Below, one piece after another: positions 45,001 through 52,001 of a stretch of DNA of 64,000 bases; within the stretch, counting starts at the first letter, position 1; every line of letters starts with the position of its first letter. Source of the stretch: Aestuariimicrobium ganziense (lineage in GTDB: Bacteria > Actinomycetota > Actinomycetes > Propionibacteriales > Propionibacteriaceae); NCBI RefSeq assembly GCF_015352975.1, contig NZ_JACYIZ010000002.1, positions 310,001 through 374,000 on the forward strand. The letters are read 5' to 3'. A program made the translations under genes and the position numbers. A model generated the notes under the pieces. That model saw only the letters and a list, made by a program, of their open reading frames with translations. It did no database searches and was not told where the DNA came from.

Positions 45001-45698
45001 CCTGCTGGTCGACCCATCCGGACGATGCCGGCCTCGAGGGCCCCGGCCGCCGCTTGGCCCACCTGCAGGGCGGTCACGGCGCTGCTGCTTTGGCAGGGGT
45101 GCATCGCCATGGGCACGGCGGCGATCCGGCCGAACAGCCACTCCTTCCGCATCGGCACCCTGCCGGGCACGGTCCCGAACACGAAGGGGATCTCGAGCAC
45201 GCTGACGTCCATGCCTCCGACGACTCTTCCGGCGCCTGTGTCGATGGCCACCTCGGCCTGGTCGAGCCTGGCCTGCACGTCGCTGTGCTTGCTGGCCAGG
45301 TCGAGGTCGGGACGCATCCGGTGCCAGGTGGCGAAGTACGATCCGAGCACCACCGCCCGCTGCACTCCGGCGCGCCGGGCCAGGGCGAGCACTCGTCCGG
45401 TCTGGTCGACGAGCTGTCGCTGCAGGTACTCCCCTGCCGCGATGGGGTGGGGCACGCCGTCGTCGGGGCCGAGTGCCTACACGCAGGCGTCGGCCCCCTC
45501 GAACACTCCAAGCAACTGCGGCCCGTCCGCCGACCACACGTCGAGCACCCGCTGATCGTGGTGGTCGTCCCCCAGGCCGGGCAGCCAGTCGAGGCAACTC
45601 TGTCGGCCGACCAGCCTGACGCTGTGCCCGCGGCGCACCAGTTCGGCCGCCGTGTGCTGGCCGAGCAGCCCACTGCCTCCCAGGATGACGACCTTCAC
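45001..45698 (-). pseudogene. NAD(P)-dependent epimerase, interrupted by an in-frame TAG and truncated
   Basis: From GTG 45698 the frame reads VVILGGSGLLGQHTAAELVR (Rossmann GxxGxxG), GQSC-like VGRQSCLDWLPGLGDD and FEGADACV, then a TAG at 45477-45479. The same frame continues with the second half: RRAGVQRAVVLGSYFATWHR, VGGMDVSVLEIPFVFGTVPG and RVPMRKEWLFGRIAAVPMAM. Homology ends near the aldolase stop, so the last about 80 residues are also missing. One point mutation plus a 3' truncation makes it a pseudogene. Confidence 0.7.
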
Positions 45699-45753
45699 GA
45701 CGCGAACACTACGGTCTGGGGTGCACGCGGCCGCCTCTGCCAGAATGTGCGGC

Positions 45754-47064
45754 ATGGCCGTACCCCGACACCGCAGCACGAGGTTCACCCCCGGCATCTT
45801 CAGTCGGTTCCGGCTGCAGGTGGCGACGCTGGCCGGTCGCGCCGCTGCCACCGCCTCCCGGCTGGCCGGACGCGGCTCGGGCGCCTCGATCCGCGGTCAG
45901 GTGATGCTCAAGCTCGATCCGAGTGCCTTCGCCACGCTGCTGGCCGGGCGTCGCATCGCCTGCGTCTCGGGGACCAACGGCAAGACCACCACCACCCACC
46001 TGCTCACCGCTGCCCTGAGGCGGGTGGCCGCCGACGACGAAGACGTGGTCACCAACGCCGACGGCGCCAACCTGCACCACGGCATCGCCTCGGCCCTCTC
46101 CGAGCACCGCAGGGCCCTGGTGGCGGTGCTCGAGACCGACGAACGGGTCGTGCCGAGCGTGGTCGACAAGGGCGATCCCGAGGTGCTGGTTCTGCTCAAC
46201 TTCAGCCGCGACCAACTCGACCGCCATCACGAGATCAAGGCGCTGGGCAGGGGCTGGCGCGACGCCCTGACCAAGGCCGGTGACGCCGGCCCGGTGGTCG
46301 TCGCCAATGCCTGTGACCCGCTGGTGGTCTGGTCGGCTCAACCCGCCCGCCGGGTGGTCTGGATCGACACTGGTGACGTCTGGGGCCAGGACGCGGCCCT
46401 GTGCCCCGGTTGTGGCGCGGTGCTCACCCACCGTCAGGTCGACGGCCGAGGGCACTGGGACTGCCCGGCCTGCGAACTGACCCAACCCCAACCCGATTAC
46501 CGGGTCGATGGCGACACCGTCTCAGACCCCAATGGGCACTCCTGGACGCTCGAGTTGCAGGTGCCTGGTCGCTTCAACCGCGCCAACGCCGCCTGCGCCT
46601 TCGCCGCCGCCCGGATCATGGGCGTGCCGCCACGCGAGGCGCTGGAAGGCATGGCCACCGTCACCGCGCCTGCCGGACGCTTCGCCACCACCACCATCAG
46701 CGGCACCTCGGCCCGGTTGCTGCTGGCCAAGAACCCGGCGGGCTGGGCCGAGTCGCTGCCGCTGGCCACCAGCGACCCGGTCGTCCTCGCCATCAATGCC
46801 GCAGCCGCCGATGGACGCGACGTGTCGTGGATGTGGGACGTGGCCTACGAGCAGTTGGTGGGACGCCGCGTGATCGCCACCGGACCCCGCGCCCAGGACA
46901 TGGCCGTGCGGTTGGCCTATGCCGAAGTCGAGGACGTGGCAGTCGTCGAGGACCTCGCCACCGCCTTCGCCCACCCCTGGCTCGCCGGGCTCGACCAACC
47001 CGTCGACGTGGTGTCGACCTACACCCCGTTCCAACAGCTTCGCAAGCTGGGAGGCCTGGCATGA
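45754..47064 (+). CDS. murT: Lipid II isoglutaminyl synthase subunit MurT
   Basis: 436 residues. The Mur-ligase ATP motif is VSGTNGKTTTTHLLTAALRR near residue 70. A zinc-ribbon with four cysteines (CPGCGAV and CPACELT) near residue 215-240 and a C-terminal Mur domain follow. With GatD it amidates the D-glutamate of lipid II to isoglutamine, on the cytoplasmic face. ATG 45754 was chosen because the gene is coupled by ATGA to gatD and upstream codons are not MurT-like. Confidence 0.95.
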   Translation: MAVPRHRSTRFTPGIFSRFRLQVATLAGRAAATASRLAGRGSGASIRGQVMLKLDPSAFATLLAGRRIACVSGTNGKTTTTHLLTAALRRVAADDEDVVTNADGANLHHGIASALSEHRRALVAVLETDERVVPSVVDKGDPEVLVLLNFSRDQLDRHHEIKALGRGWRDALTKAGDAGPVVVANACDPLVVWSAQPARRVVWIDTGDVWGQDAALCPGCGAVLTHRQVDGRGHWDCPACELTQPQPDYRVDGDTVSDPNGHSWTLELQVPGRFNRANAACAFAAARIMGVPPREALEGMATVTAPAGRFATTTISGTSARLLLAKNPAGWAESLPLATSDPVVLAINAAAADGRDVSWMWDVAYEQLVGRRVIATGPRAQDMAVRLAYAEVEDVAVVEDLATAFAHPWLAGLDQPVDVVSTYTPFQQLRKLGGLA

Positions 47065-47786
47065 CTCGACCGGTCAAGATCGCCCTGGTCTACCAGTCCC
47101 TGCTGGGGATCTACGGCGACCGCGGCAACGCCACGGTGCTGGGCAAGCGCCTGCAGTGGCGCGGCATCGACCACGAGTTGGTCGTGGTCGAGCCCGGTGA
47201 CGCCGTGCCGGCCGACGCCTCGATCTACCTGCTCGGGGGCGGTGAGGACATGGCCCAGGTGTCGGCGGTCTCGGCGCTGCAGACCGACGGCAACCTGTTC
47301 CGCGGGCTGGACGAGGGGGCGGTGCTGTTCGCGGTCTGCGCCGGGTACCAGATCTGCGGCAAGACCTTCACCGTCGGCGACCGGGACGAGGTGATCGAGG
47401 GGCTGGGCCTGCTCGACGTCACCACCGAACGCGGCCCCCAGCGGGCGGTCGGCGAGATCCTGACCCGCTGGAGCCGCGCGGATGGGACGACCAGCCTGAT
47501 CACCGGTTTCGAGAACCACGGCGGCTACACCACGCTCGGTCAGGACGCCAACCCCCTGGCCAGGGTGGTGGTCGGCGTCGGCAACGCCAACGACGGGTCA
47601 GAGGGTGCGGTGCAGGGACGAGTGATCGGGACCTACCCGCACGGCCCGGTGCTGGCCCGCAATCCCGACCTGGCCGACCACCTGCTCGAACTGGCCACCG
47701 GCACCACCCTCGAGCCGCTGGACAAGCCCGAGATCGAGCGGCTGCGCGAGCAGCGGATCGAGGCGGTGCAGCGCGGCGCACGGTGA
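47061..47786 (+). CDS. gatD: Lipid II isoglutaminyl synthase subunit GatD
   Basis: 241 residues, a CobB/CobQ-like glutamine amidotransferase. The nucleophile Cys is in LFAVCAGYQICGKTFTVGDR and the base His in VIGTYPHGPVLARNPDLADH. It supplies ammonia to MurT. It overlaps murT by 4 bases (ATGA), showing tight coupling of the heterodimer. Confidence 0.95.
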   Translation: MTRPVKIALVYQSLLGIYGDRGNATVLGKRLQWRGIDHELVVVEPGDAVPADASIYLLGGGEDMAQVSAVSALQTDGNLFRGLDEGAVLFAVCAGYQICGKTFTVGDRDEVIEGLGLLDVTTERGPQRAVGEILTRWSRADGTTSLITGFENHGGYTTLGQDANPLARVVVGVGNANDGSEGAVQGRVIGTYPHGPVLARNPDLADHLLELATGTTLEPLDKPEIERLREQRIEAVQRGAR

Positions 47787-47862
47787 CCTCCCGGGGGGTG
47801 TCACCACAGCCGCGGAGTCGATTTCGCGTCCGTCGCGCAGATGCTCTAGACTTTCTTGTCGC

Positions 47863-47938
<76 letters not shown>

Positions 47939-47949
47939 CCACCAACAGT

Positions 47950-47973
47950 GGCCCCCGACTTCGGTCGGGGGCC
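47950..47973 (+). terminator. Terminator hairpin after tRNA-Lys
   Basis: GGCCCCCGAC-TTCG-GTCGGGGGCC is a perfect 10-base stem with a TTCG tetraloop. It separates the tRNA from a minus-strand operon that ends at 48010, so it may act in both directions. Confidence 0.85.
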
Positions 47974-48009
47974 GCTGCTGTTGTGCGGGATCCGGAGGGT
48001 GGCGAGGGA

Positions 48010-48483
48010 TCAGTCCGTGCTCCAGGCCGGAGCGGCGGTGGCTCGTTCACGCAAAGCGCTGAGCTCACCGAACAGGGTGGCCAGCCCGGCCACCAGGGTG
48101 ACCACGACGGTCGCGACGGCCAACCAGTTGTCGATGCCCACGTCGACAGCGTCGGCGGCGTGCCGTAGCCCCCACCCGATCGCCAGCCCGGCGATGACCG
48201 CCCACGGGGCGAGGTGCGCCCAGACATTGGGCGCCAGGTCGAGGCCGTCCGGCGGATGGTGGTTGATCACGTTGCGACGCTTCATGCCGATCACGGCGGC
48301 AGCACCGGCGGCACCGAAGCCGATGACCATGGCGCGCACCGGCAGCATGTCGAGGCTCGAGGGTGCGAACCGGTCGACGCCGACCAGGGCAGCCACGATC
48401 ACCACGATGGCGAGCAGTGCGATGATGCCGCTCCACAATGCCAGTCTCAGGCCCAGCGAGGCACTTCGTCGGGTCTCGCTCAT
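48010..48483 (-). CDS. Integral membrane protein of unknown function
   Basis: 157 residues with four hydrophobic segments: LWSGIIALLAIVVIVAALVG, AMVIGFGAAGAAAVIGM, LAPWAVIAGLAIGWGL and NWLAVATVVVTLVAGLATLF. No family motif is visible. It follows the DUF3618 gene by 7 bases in the same operon. Function unknown. Confidence 0.75.
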   Translation of the reverse strand: MSETRRSASLGLRLALWSGIIALLAIVVIVAALVGVDRFAPSSLDMLPVRAMVIGFGAAGAAAVIGMKRRNVINHHPPDGLDLAPNVWAHLAPWAVIAGLAIGWGLRHAADAVDVGIDNWLAVATVVVTLVAGLATLFGELSALRERATAAPAWSTD

Positions 48484-48490
48484 CGGCGGG

Positions 48491-48805
48491 TCAGGCTCGC
48501 GACTTCTTGATCCTGCCCACGATGGCGCGCACCGTCAGCAGGAAGGTGGCCACACCGAGCAGGGCTCCCCCGACGATCACGAGCCGGTCGGTTCGCCAGC
48601 CGTCATCGTCCTTGACCTGCGACTTCAGGTTCGTGAACTCGTCCTGGGCGAAGCTCTTGGCGTCGTTGACCGTGCGCTGCTTGACCGCAGTGGGATGCAC
48701 CTGTTCGACCAGCCCTTCGACGCTGGCTGCCATGCGTGAGCGGGCTGCCGAGATGTCGGCGCGGATCTGGTCGATGGAGCGGGTGTCCTTGCTGGTCTGG
48801 GCCAT
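48491..48805 (-). CDS. DUF3618-family membrane-anchored protein
   Basis: 104 residues. The N-terminal helix SIDQIRADISAARSRMAASV followed by EGLVEQVHPTAVKQRTVND is the DUF3618 pattern, and a single C-terminal membrane helix (LVIVGGALLGVATFLLTVRA) has a basic tail (RIKKSRA). Actinobacterial DUF3618 genes are commonly found near membrane-stress genes. It is divergent from bcp. Confidence 0.82.
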   Translation of the reverse strand: MAQTSKDTRSIDQIRADISAARSRMAASVEGLVEQVHPTAVKQRTVNDAKSFAQDEFTNLKSQVKDDDGWRTDRLVIVGGALLGVATFLLTVRAIVGRIKKSRA

Positions 48806-48830
48806 GCGAGGAGCCTATATCGTTGGCCCC

Positions 48831-49310
48831 ATGAGCACCCGCCTTGAGATCGGTTCCCCTGCCCCGTCCTTCACGCTGAAGGACGCCCAGGGTCAGGACG
48901 TGTCGCTGTCGGACTTCGCCGGCCGTCGGGTGGTCGTCTACTTCTACCCCGCCGCGATGACCCCGGGCTGCACCATCCAGGCGATCGACTTCACCGCTGC
49001 GGTCTCGGAGTTCGAGCGCGCCGGCTACGCGGTGGTCGGGATCAGCCCCGACACCGTCGAGAAGCTGGCCACGTTCCGCGAGAAGGAGGCCCTGGGCATC
49101 CCGCTGCTGGCCGACCCCGACCGCGTCGTCCACGACGCCTACGGCACCTACGGCAAGCGGATGCTCTACGGCAAGGAAGTCGAGGGCGTGATCCGTTCCA
49201 CCTTCGTGATCGAGGTGGACGACGACGGCAACGGCACTATCCAGGTGGCCCAGTACAACGTGAAGGCCACTGGTCACGTCGACAAGCTCAAGCGTGACCT
49301 CGGCATCTGA
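48831..49310 (+). CDS. bcp: Peroxiredoxin of the Bcp/PrxQ type (single-cysteine)
   Basis: 159 residues. YFYPAAMTPGCTIQAIDFTA holds the peroxidatic Cys. In 2-Cys Bcp proteins a second Cys lies five residues later; here that position is Ile and no other cysteine is present in the protein, so it must be reduced through an external thiol. Remaining motifs (VVGISPDTVEKLATFREKEA, PLLADPDRVVHDAYGTYGK) are standard. It reduces peroxides and organic hydroperoxides in the cytosol. Confidence 0.92.
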   Translation: MSTRLEIGSPAPSFTLKDAQGQDVSLSDFAGRRVVVYFYPAAMTPGCTIQAIDFTAAVSEFERAGYAVVGISPDTVEKLATFREKEALGIPLLADPDRVVHDAYGTYGKRMLYGKEVEGVIRSTFVIEVDDDGNGTIQVAQYNVKATGHVDKLKRDLGI

Positions 49311-49347
49311 TCGGGCTGCTCGGCGCCAGTAGGCTTGAGGACGCCCG

Positions 49348-49429
49348 ACCGGAGTGGTGGAACTGGCAGACACGCAGGATTTAGGTTCCTGTGCCGCAAG
49401 GCGTGAGGGTTCGAGTCCCTTCTCCGGTA
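49348..49429 (+). tRNA. tRNA-Leu (TAG)
   Basis: Acceptor ACCGGAG pairs with CTCCGGT. Anticodon stem CAGGA/TCCTG encloses TTTAGGT with anticodon TAG. A long variable arm (GTGCCGCAAGGCGT) marks it as class II. T arm GAGGGTTCGAGTCCCTT. CCC, not CCA, follows the discriminator, so CCA must be added after transcription. Confidence 0.93.
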
Positions 49430-49435
49430 CCCATC

Positions 49436-49790
49436 AGTTCGCGCGCCCGAGCGGCGGGGCCGTCGAACCCGGGACGACCAGCCGTGGCTGCAGACTGACG
49501 TGCTTCAACGGCCCTTCCACGGCGGGGTGCCTGACCAGGTCGACGGCGAGCTTTCAGGCCAGCCGTCCCACCCACGTCTTGGGTGGGCTGCCCGCGTCCA
49601 ACGGAGTCGGCTCCCAGTCAGCCTGCTCGTCGTCGTGGACGACCAGAGAGACGTCGGCACCGATCCGCAACCCGCGCTGCTCGACGGCGCGGACGAAGCG
49701 TCGTCCGACCTGGTCGCAGTGGGCGTAGACCGCCGTCAGGTCATCACCGACACGGGCCCGCGAGACCGCGACCAAGCCGCTCTTGGTGAT
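49436..49790 (-). pseudogene. LacI-family regulator C-terminal remnant with frameshift
   Basis: Two frames together read as the ligand-domain tail of a LacI/GalR regulator: LTAVYAHCDQVGRRFVRAVE, QRGLRIGADVSLVVHDDE, then after a frame change KLAVDLVRHPAVEGPLKHVS and LQPRLVVPGSTAPP. In the first frame a stop falls right after VGRLA. The DNA-binding and core domains are absent. It is a dead remnant downstream of tRNA-Leu. Confidence 0.55.
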
Positions 49791-49855
49791 CCGACTGCGC
49801 CGCGGCGCCGCCGTGTTCGCCCACAGCGAACGACACTCCCCTTCGGGGAATACAC

Positions 49856-49876
49856 CTTGAGTCGAGGACGCTCAAC
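49856..49876. promoter_or_regulatory. HspR HAIR-like box upstream of hsp20
   Basis: CTTGAGT-CGAGGAC-GCTCAAC lies 56 bases before the hsp20 start. The left half is identical to the known HspR box (CTTGAGT) with the same 7-base spacer, and the right half matches ACTCAAG in 5 of 7 positions. It is a good candidate HspR operator. Confidence 0.6.
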
Positions 49877-49931
49877 TTGGTGACGCTGGTCGATGGCCGA
49901 CCAGCCCGATTCCTCCCAGGAAGGAAGCATC

Positions 49932-50393
49932 ATGGCTCGTTTCGATCCGTTCCGTGAAGTGGATCGCCTGCTCAGCGACGTCACCCGTACCCCCGTGGCC
50001 GCGGCCATGCCGATGGACCTCTACCGCGACGGCGACACCTTCGTGGTGGCGGTCGACCTGCCCGGCGTCGACCCGTCGACCATCGACATCGACATGGACG
50101 GGGCAACCGTCACCATCCGTGCCGAGCGCACCTCGGGTGCTCCCGACGGTGCGCAGTGGCTGGCTCGCGAGCGTGCGGTCGGCACCTTTGCCCGACAGCT
50201 CACGCTCGGGCGTGGTCTGGCCACCGACCAGATCGGCGCCGACTACTCCGACGGCGTGCTCACGCTGACCATCCCCGTGGCCGAGACCGCGAAGCCGCGC
50301 AAGATCCAGGTGCAGCACACCGGACAAGGGCGCCAGATCGAGGGCACCGTCGTCGACGACGCCCCCTCCGGTCAGGACGAGCAGCAGGCCTGA
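49932..50393 (+). CDS. Hsp20 small heat-shock protein (second copy)
   Basis: 153 residues. ARFDPFREVDRLLSDVTRTP, LYRDGDTFVVAVDLPGVDPS, GATVTIRAERTSG, RAVGTFARQLTLGRGLATDQ and YSDGVLTLTIPVAETAKPRK form an alpha-crystallin domain close to the first Hsp20, with a longer Gln/Asp-rich tail. ATG 49932 follows CCAGGAAGGAAG. The operator upstream matches the classical HspR box, unlike that of the first copy. A bidirectional hairpin follows. Confidence 0.94.
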   Translation: MARFDPFREVDRLLSDVTRTPVAAAMPMDLYRDGDTFVVAVDLPGVDPSTIDIDMDGATVTIRAERTSGAPDGAQWLARERAVGTFARQLTLGRGLATDQIGADYSDGVLTLTIPVAETAKPRKIQVQHTGQGRQIEGTVVDDAPSGQDEQQA

Positions 50394-50417
50394 TCGCCCA
50401 CCCCTCCCCCTCGCTGG

Positions 50418-50453
50418 CTCGGCCTCGACCCACCCCGGTCGGGGCCGAGCCTC
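50418..50453. terminator. Bidirectional terminator hairpin
   Basis: GGCTCGGCCTCGACC pairs with GGTCGGGGCCGAGCC (one T-G) around the loop CACCCC. It lies between the convergent ends of hsp20 and the minus-strand gene at 50462. Confidence 0.8.
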
Positions 50454-50461
50454 ATCTGGCG

Positions 50462-51298
50462 TCAGTCCGCCAGACGGTGCCGCTCGAGTCGTCCACCAGG
50501 AAACCGCGACCGAGCCACCACCCTCGCCACCGGCCACAGGAACCGTGGCGTGTACCAGGCTTGGCTGGGCTTGTTCAGGGCGAGGCCGCCGCCCACGGTG
50601 ACCGCTGCGTGCGCCGCGTGCCCGGCTTCACGCCAGACCAGGACGGTGCCCGGCTGGTCGTCCCAGCGCGCCGTCGCCACGGGTCGGCAGCGGGCGGCGA
50701 GCCACGCCTCGAAATCGTCGACCTGGGTCCACTCATCGGCGACGTCCGCACCGGCCGCAGCCATCACCGTGGCGAAGCAGTTGGCGCCGGACCGTTCAGC
50801 GAAGGTACCGGCCAGAGCCTGGGCTCCCGGTAGCCGCTTCGCCGCCCTGGCCCAGTCGACGCGCTCGAGCGGAAGCGAGTCGGGCCAGCCGCGGCGGACG
50901 AACTCCAGCACCACCTCGTCGGCCACCGGGGCCACCAGGTGGGGCCACCAGACGAACCGGTGACCGTCGGCCTGCGCCCTCGCCGCCTCTCGGACCTGGG
51001 CAGGCGCCGACCGCACGGATGGGACCTCCCCTCGTCCGACCGCAGCCTGATGGCGCACCAGGCGCGCTCGCAGAGCAGCGTCGAGGGCGCTGAACTCGTC
51101 CTCGGTCAGCCACCACAACCGGCGCTTGCCGTAGAGCAGGAAGGTGTCGAGGTCGTCCATTCCGGGGCGCTGGTCGAGGTCAACGTCGCGTCCGGCGACA
51201 AGGTCGTCGTCCACGACGAACGGCTGGCGCGCGGGCACGAGTCTGCGCACCCAACCCTCGATCCGGGCCTGGTTGATCTCGCATCCCAGCACCTGCAT
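50462..51298 (-). CDS. Hypothetical protein, candidate papain-like cysteine hydrolase
   Basis: 278 residues. A Cys in AERSGANCFATVMAAAGADV, then a later GTVLVWREAGHAAHAAVTVG with His, and GGGLALNKPSQAWYTP with Asn follow the order Cys-His-Asn of NlpC/P60-like papain folds. The N-terminal half (LWWLTEDEFSALDAALRARL) is helical. The fold assignment is by eye and family name is not known. It is divergent from the CarS-like lipid operon. A role is not predicted. Confidence 0.55.
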   Translation of the reverse strand: MQVLGCEINQARIEGWVRRLVPARQPFVVDDDLVAGRDVDLDQRPGMDDLDTFLLYGKRRLWWLTEDEFSALDAALRARLVRHQAAVGRGEVPSVRSAPAQVREAARAQADGHRFVWWPHLVAPVADEVVLEFVRRGWPDSLPLERVDWARAAKRLPGAQALAGTFAERSGANCFATVMAAAGADVADEWTQVDDFEAWLAARCRPVATARWDDQPGTVLVWREAGHAAHAAVTVGGGLALNKPSQAWYTPRFLWPVARVVARSRFPGGRLERHRLAD

Positions 51299-51413
51299 CG
51301 CACCCCTCCTGTTCGAGCGTCACAGTCTCGCAGTCCACGGCGTGCTGGCAAGGTCGGACGAGCCCGGCGCAGGGCACACTGGGGGACATGTGTCCCACCT
51401 CGGCGAGGCCACG

Positions 51414-52001
51414 ATGCTGACCGGCCTGGCCCAGGTCTACGCCAGCCTCACCCCGGCGATCATCGCCGCCGTGCTCAACATGGCGTGGGTGAAGACCCCG
51501 TGGCTGCGCTCGTGGGGCCCGATCGACGCAGGGCGCGTGCTGCGTGACGGGCGACGCCTGTTCGGCGACAACAAGACCTGGAAGGGCCTGCTCGGCGTGA
51601 CCGTGCTCGGGGTGCTCGCCGGACTGGCGTGGGGTGCCCTCGGTGAGGGCAACGCGATCGGGCGCAACAACCTGTTCCTGCTCGACCACGCCTCGACCCC
51701 AGCCTGGCACGCCCTGACCGGCGGGCTTCTCGGCCTGGCCTACGGCTTGCTCGAACTGCCCAACTCGTGGCTCAAGCGCCGGGTCGGGATCACCCCCGGC
51801 CACACCCACGCCGGAGCCTGGCGGCCGCTGTTCGTGGTACTCGACCAGATCGACTCCGTGGTCGGCTGCGCGGTGGTGCTGGCGCTGTTGGCTCCAGTCT
51901 CGGGCGCGATGTTCGTCGCGATCATCGCCCTGGGCGGCCTCACCCACCTGGTCTTGAACCTGCTGCTGTACGCCGTCGGCCTGCGGAAGCACCCGCTGTG
52001 A
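51414..52001 (+). CDS. CarS-like CDP-archaeol/CDP-diglyceride synthase
   Basis: 195 residues with five hydrophobic segments. The family signatures are RRLFGDNKTWKGLLGV near residue 45 and LPNSWLKRRVGI then GAWRPLFVVLDQIDSVVGCA. Archaeal CarS joins CTP to unsaturated archaetidic acid; bacterial relatives also exist. It should activate a lipid phosphate as a CDP-lipid in the membrane. ATG 51414 has GGCGAGGCC in front; GTG 51390 is an alternative. It opens the seven-gene operon and overlaps the next gene by 4 bases. Confidence 0.82.
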   Translation: MLTGLAQVYASLTPAIIAAVLNMAWVKTPWLRSWGPIDAGRVLRDGRRLFGDNKTWKGLLGVTVLGVLAGLAWGALGEGNAIGRNNLFLLDHASTPAWHALTGGLLGLAYGLLELPNSWLKRRVGITPGHTHAGAWRPLFVVLDQIDSVVGCAVVLALLAPVSGAMFVAIIALGGLTHLVLNLLLYAVGLRKHPL

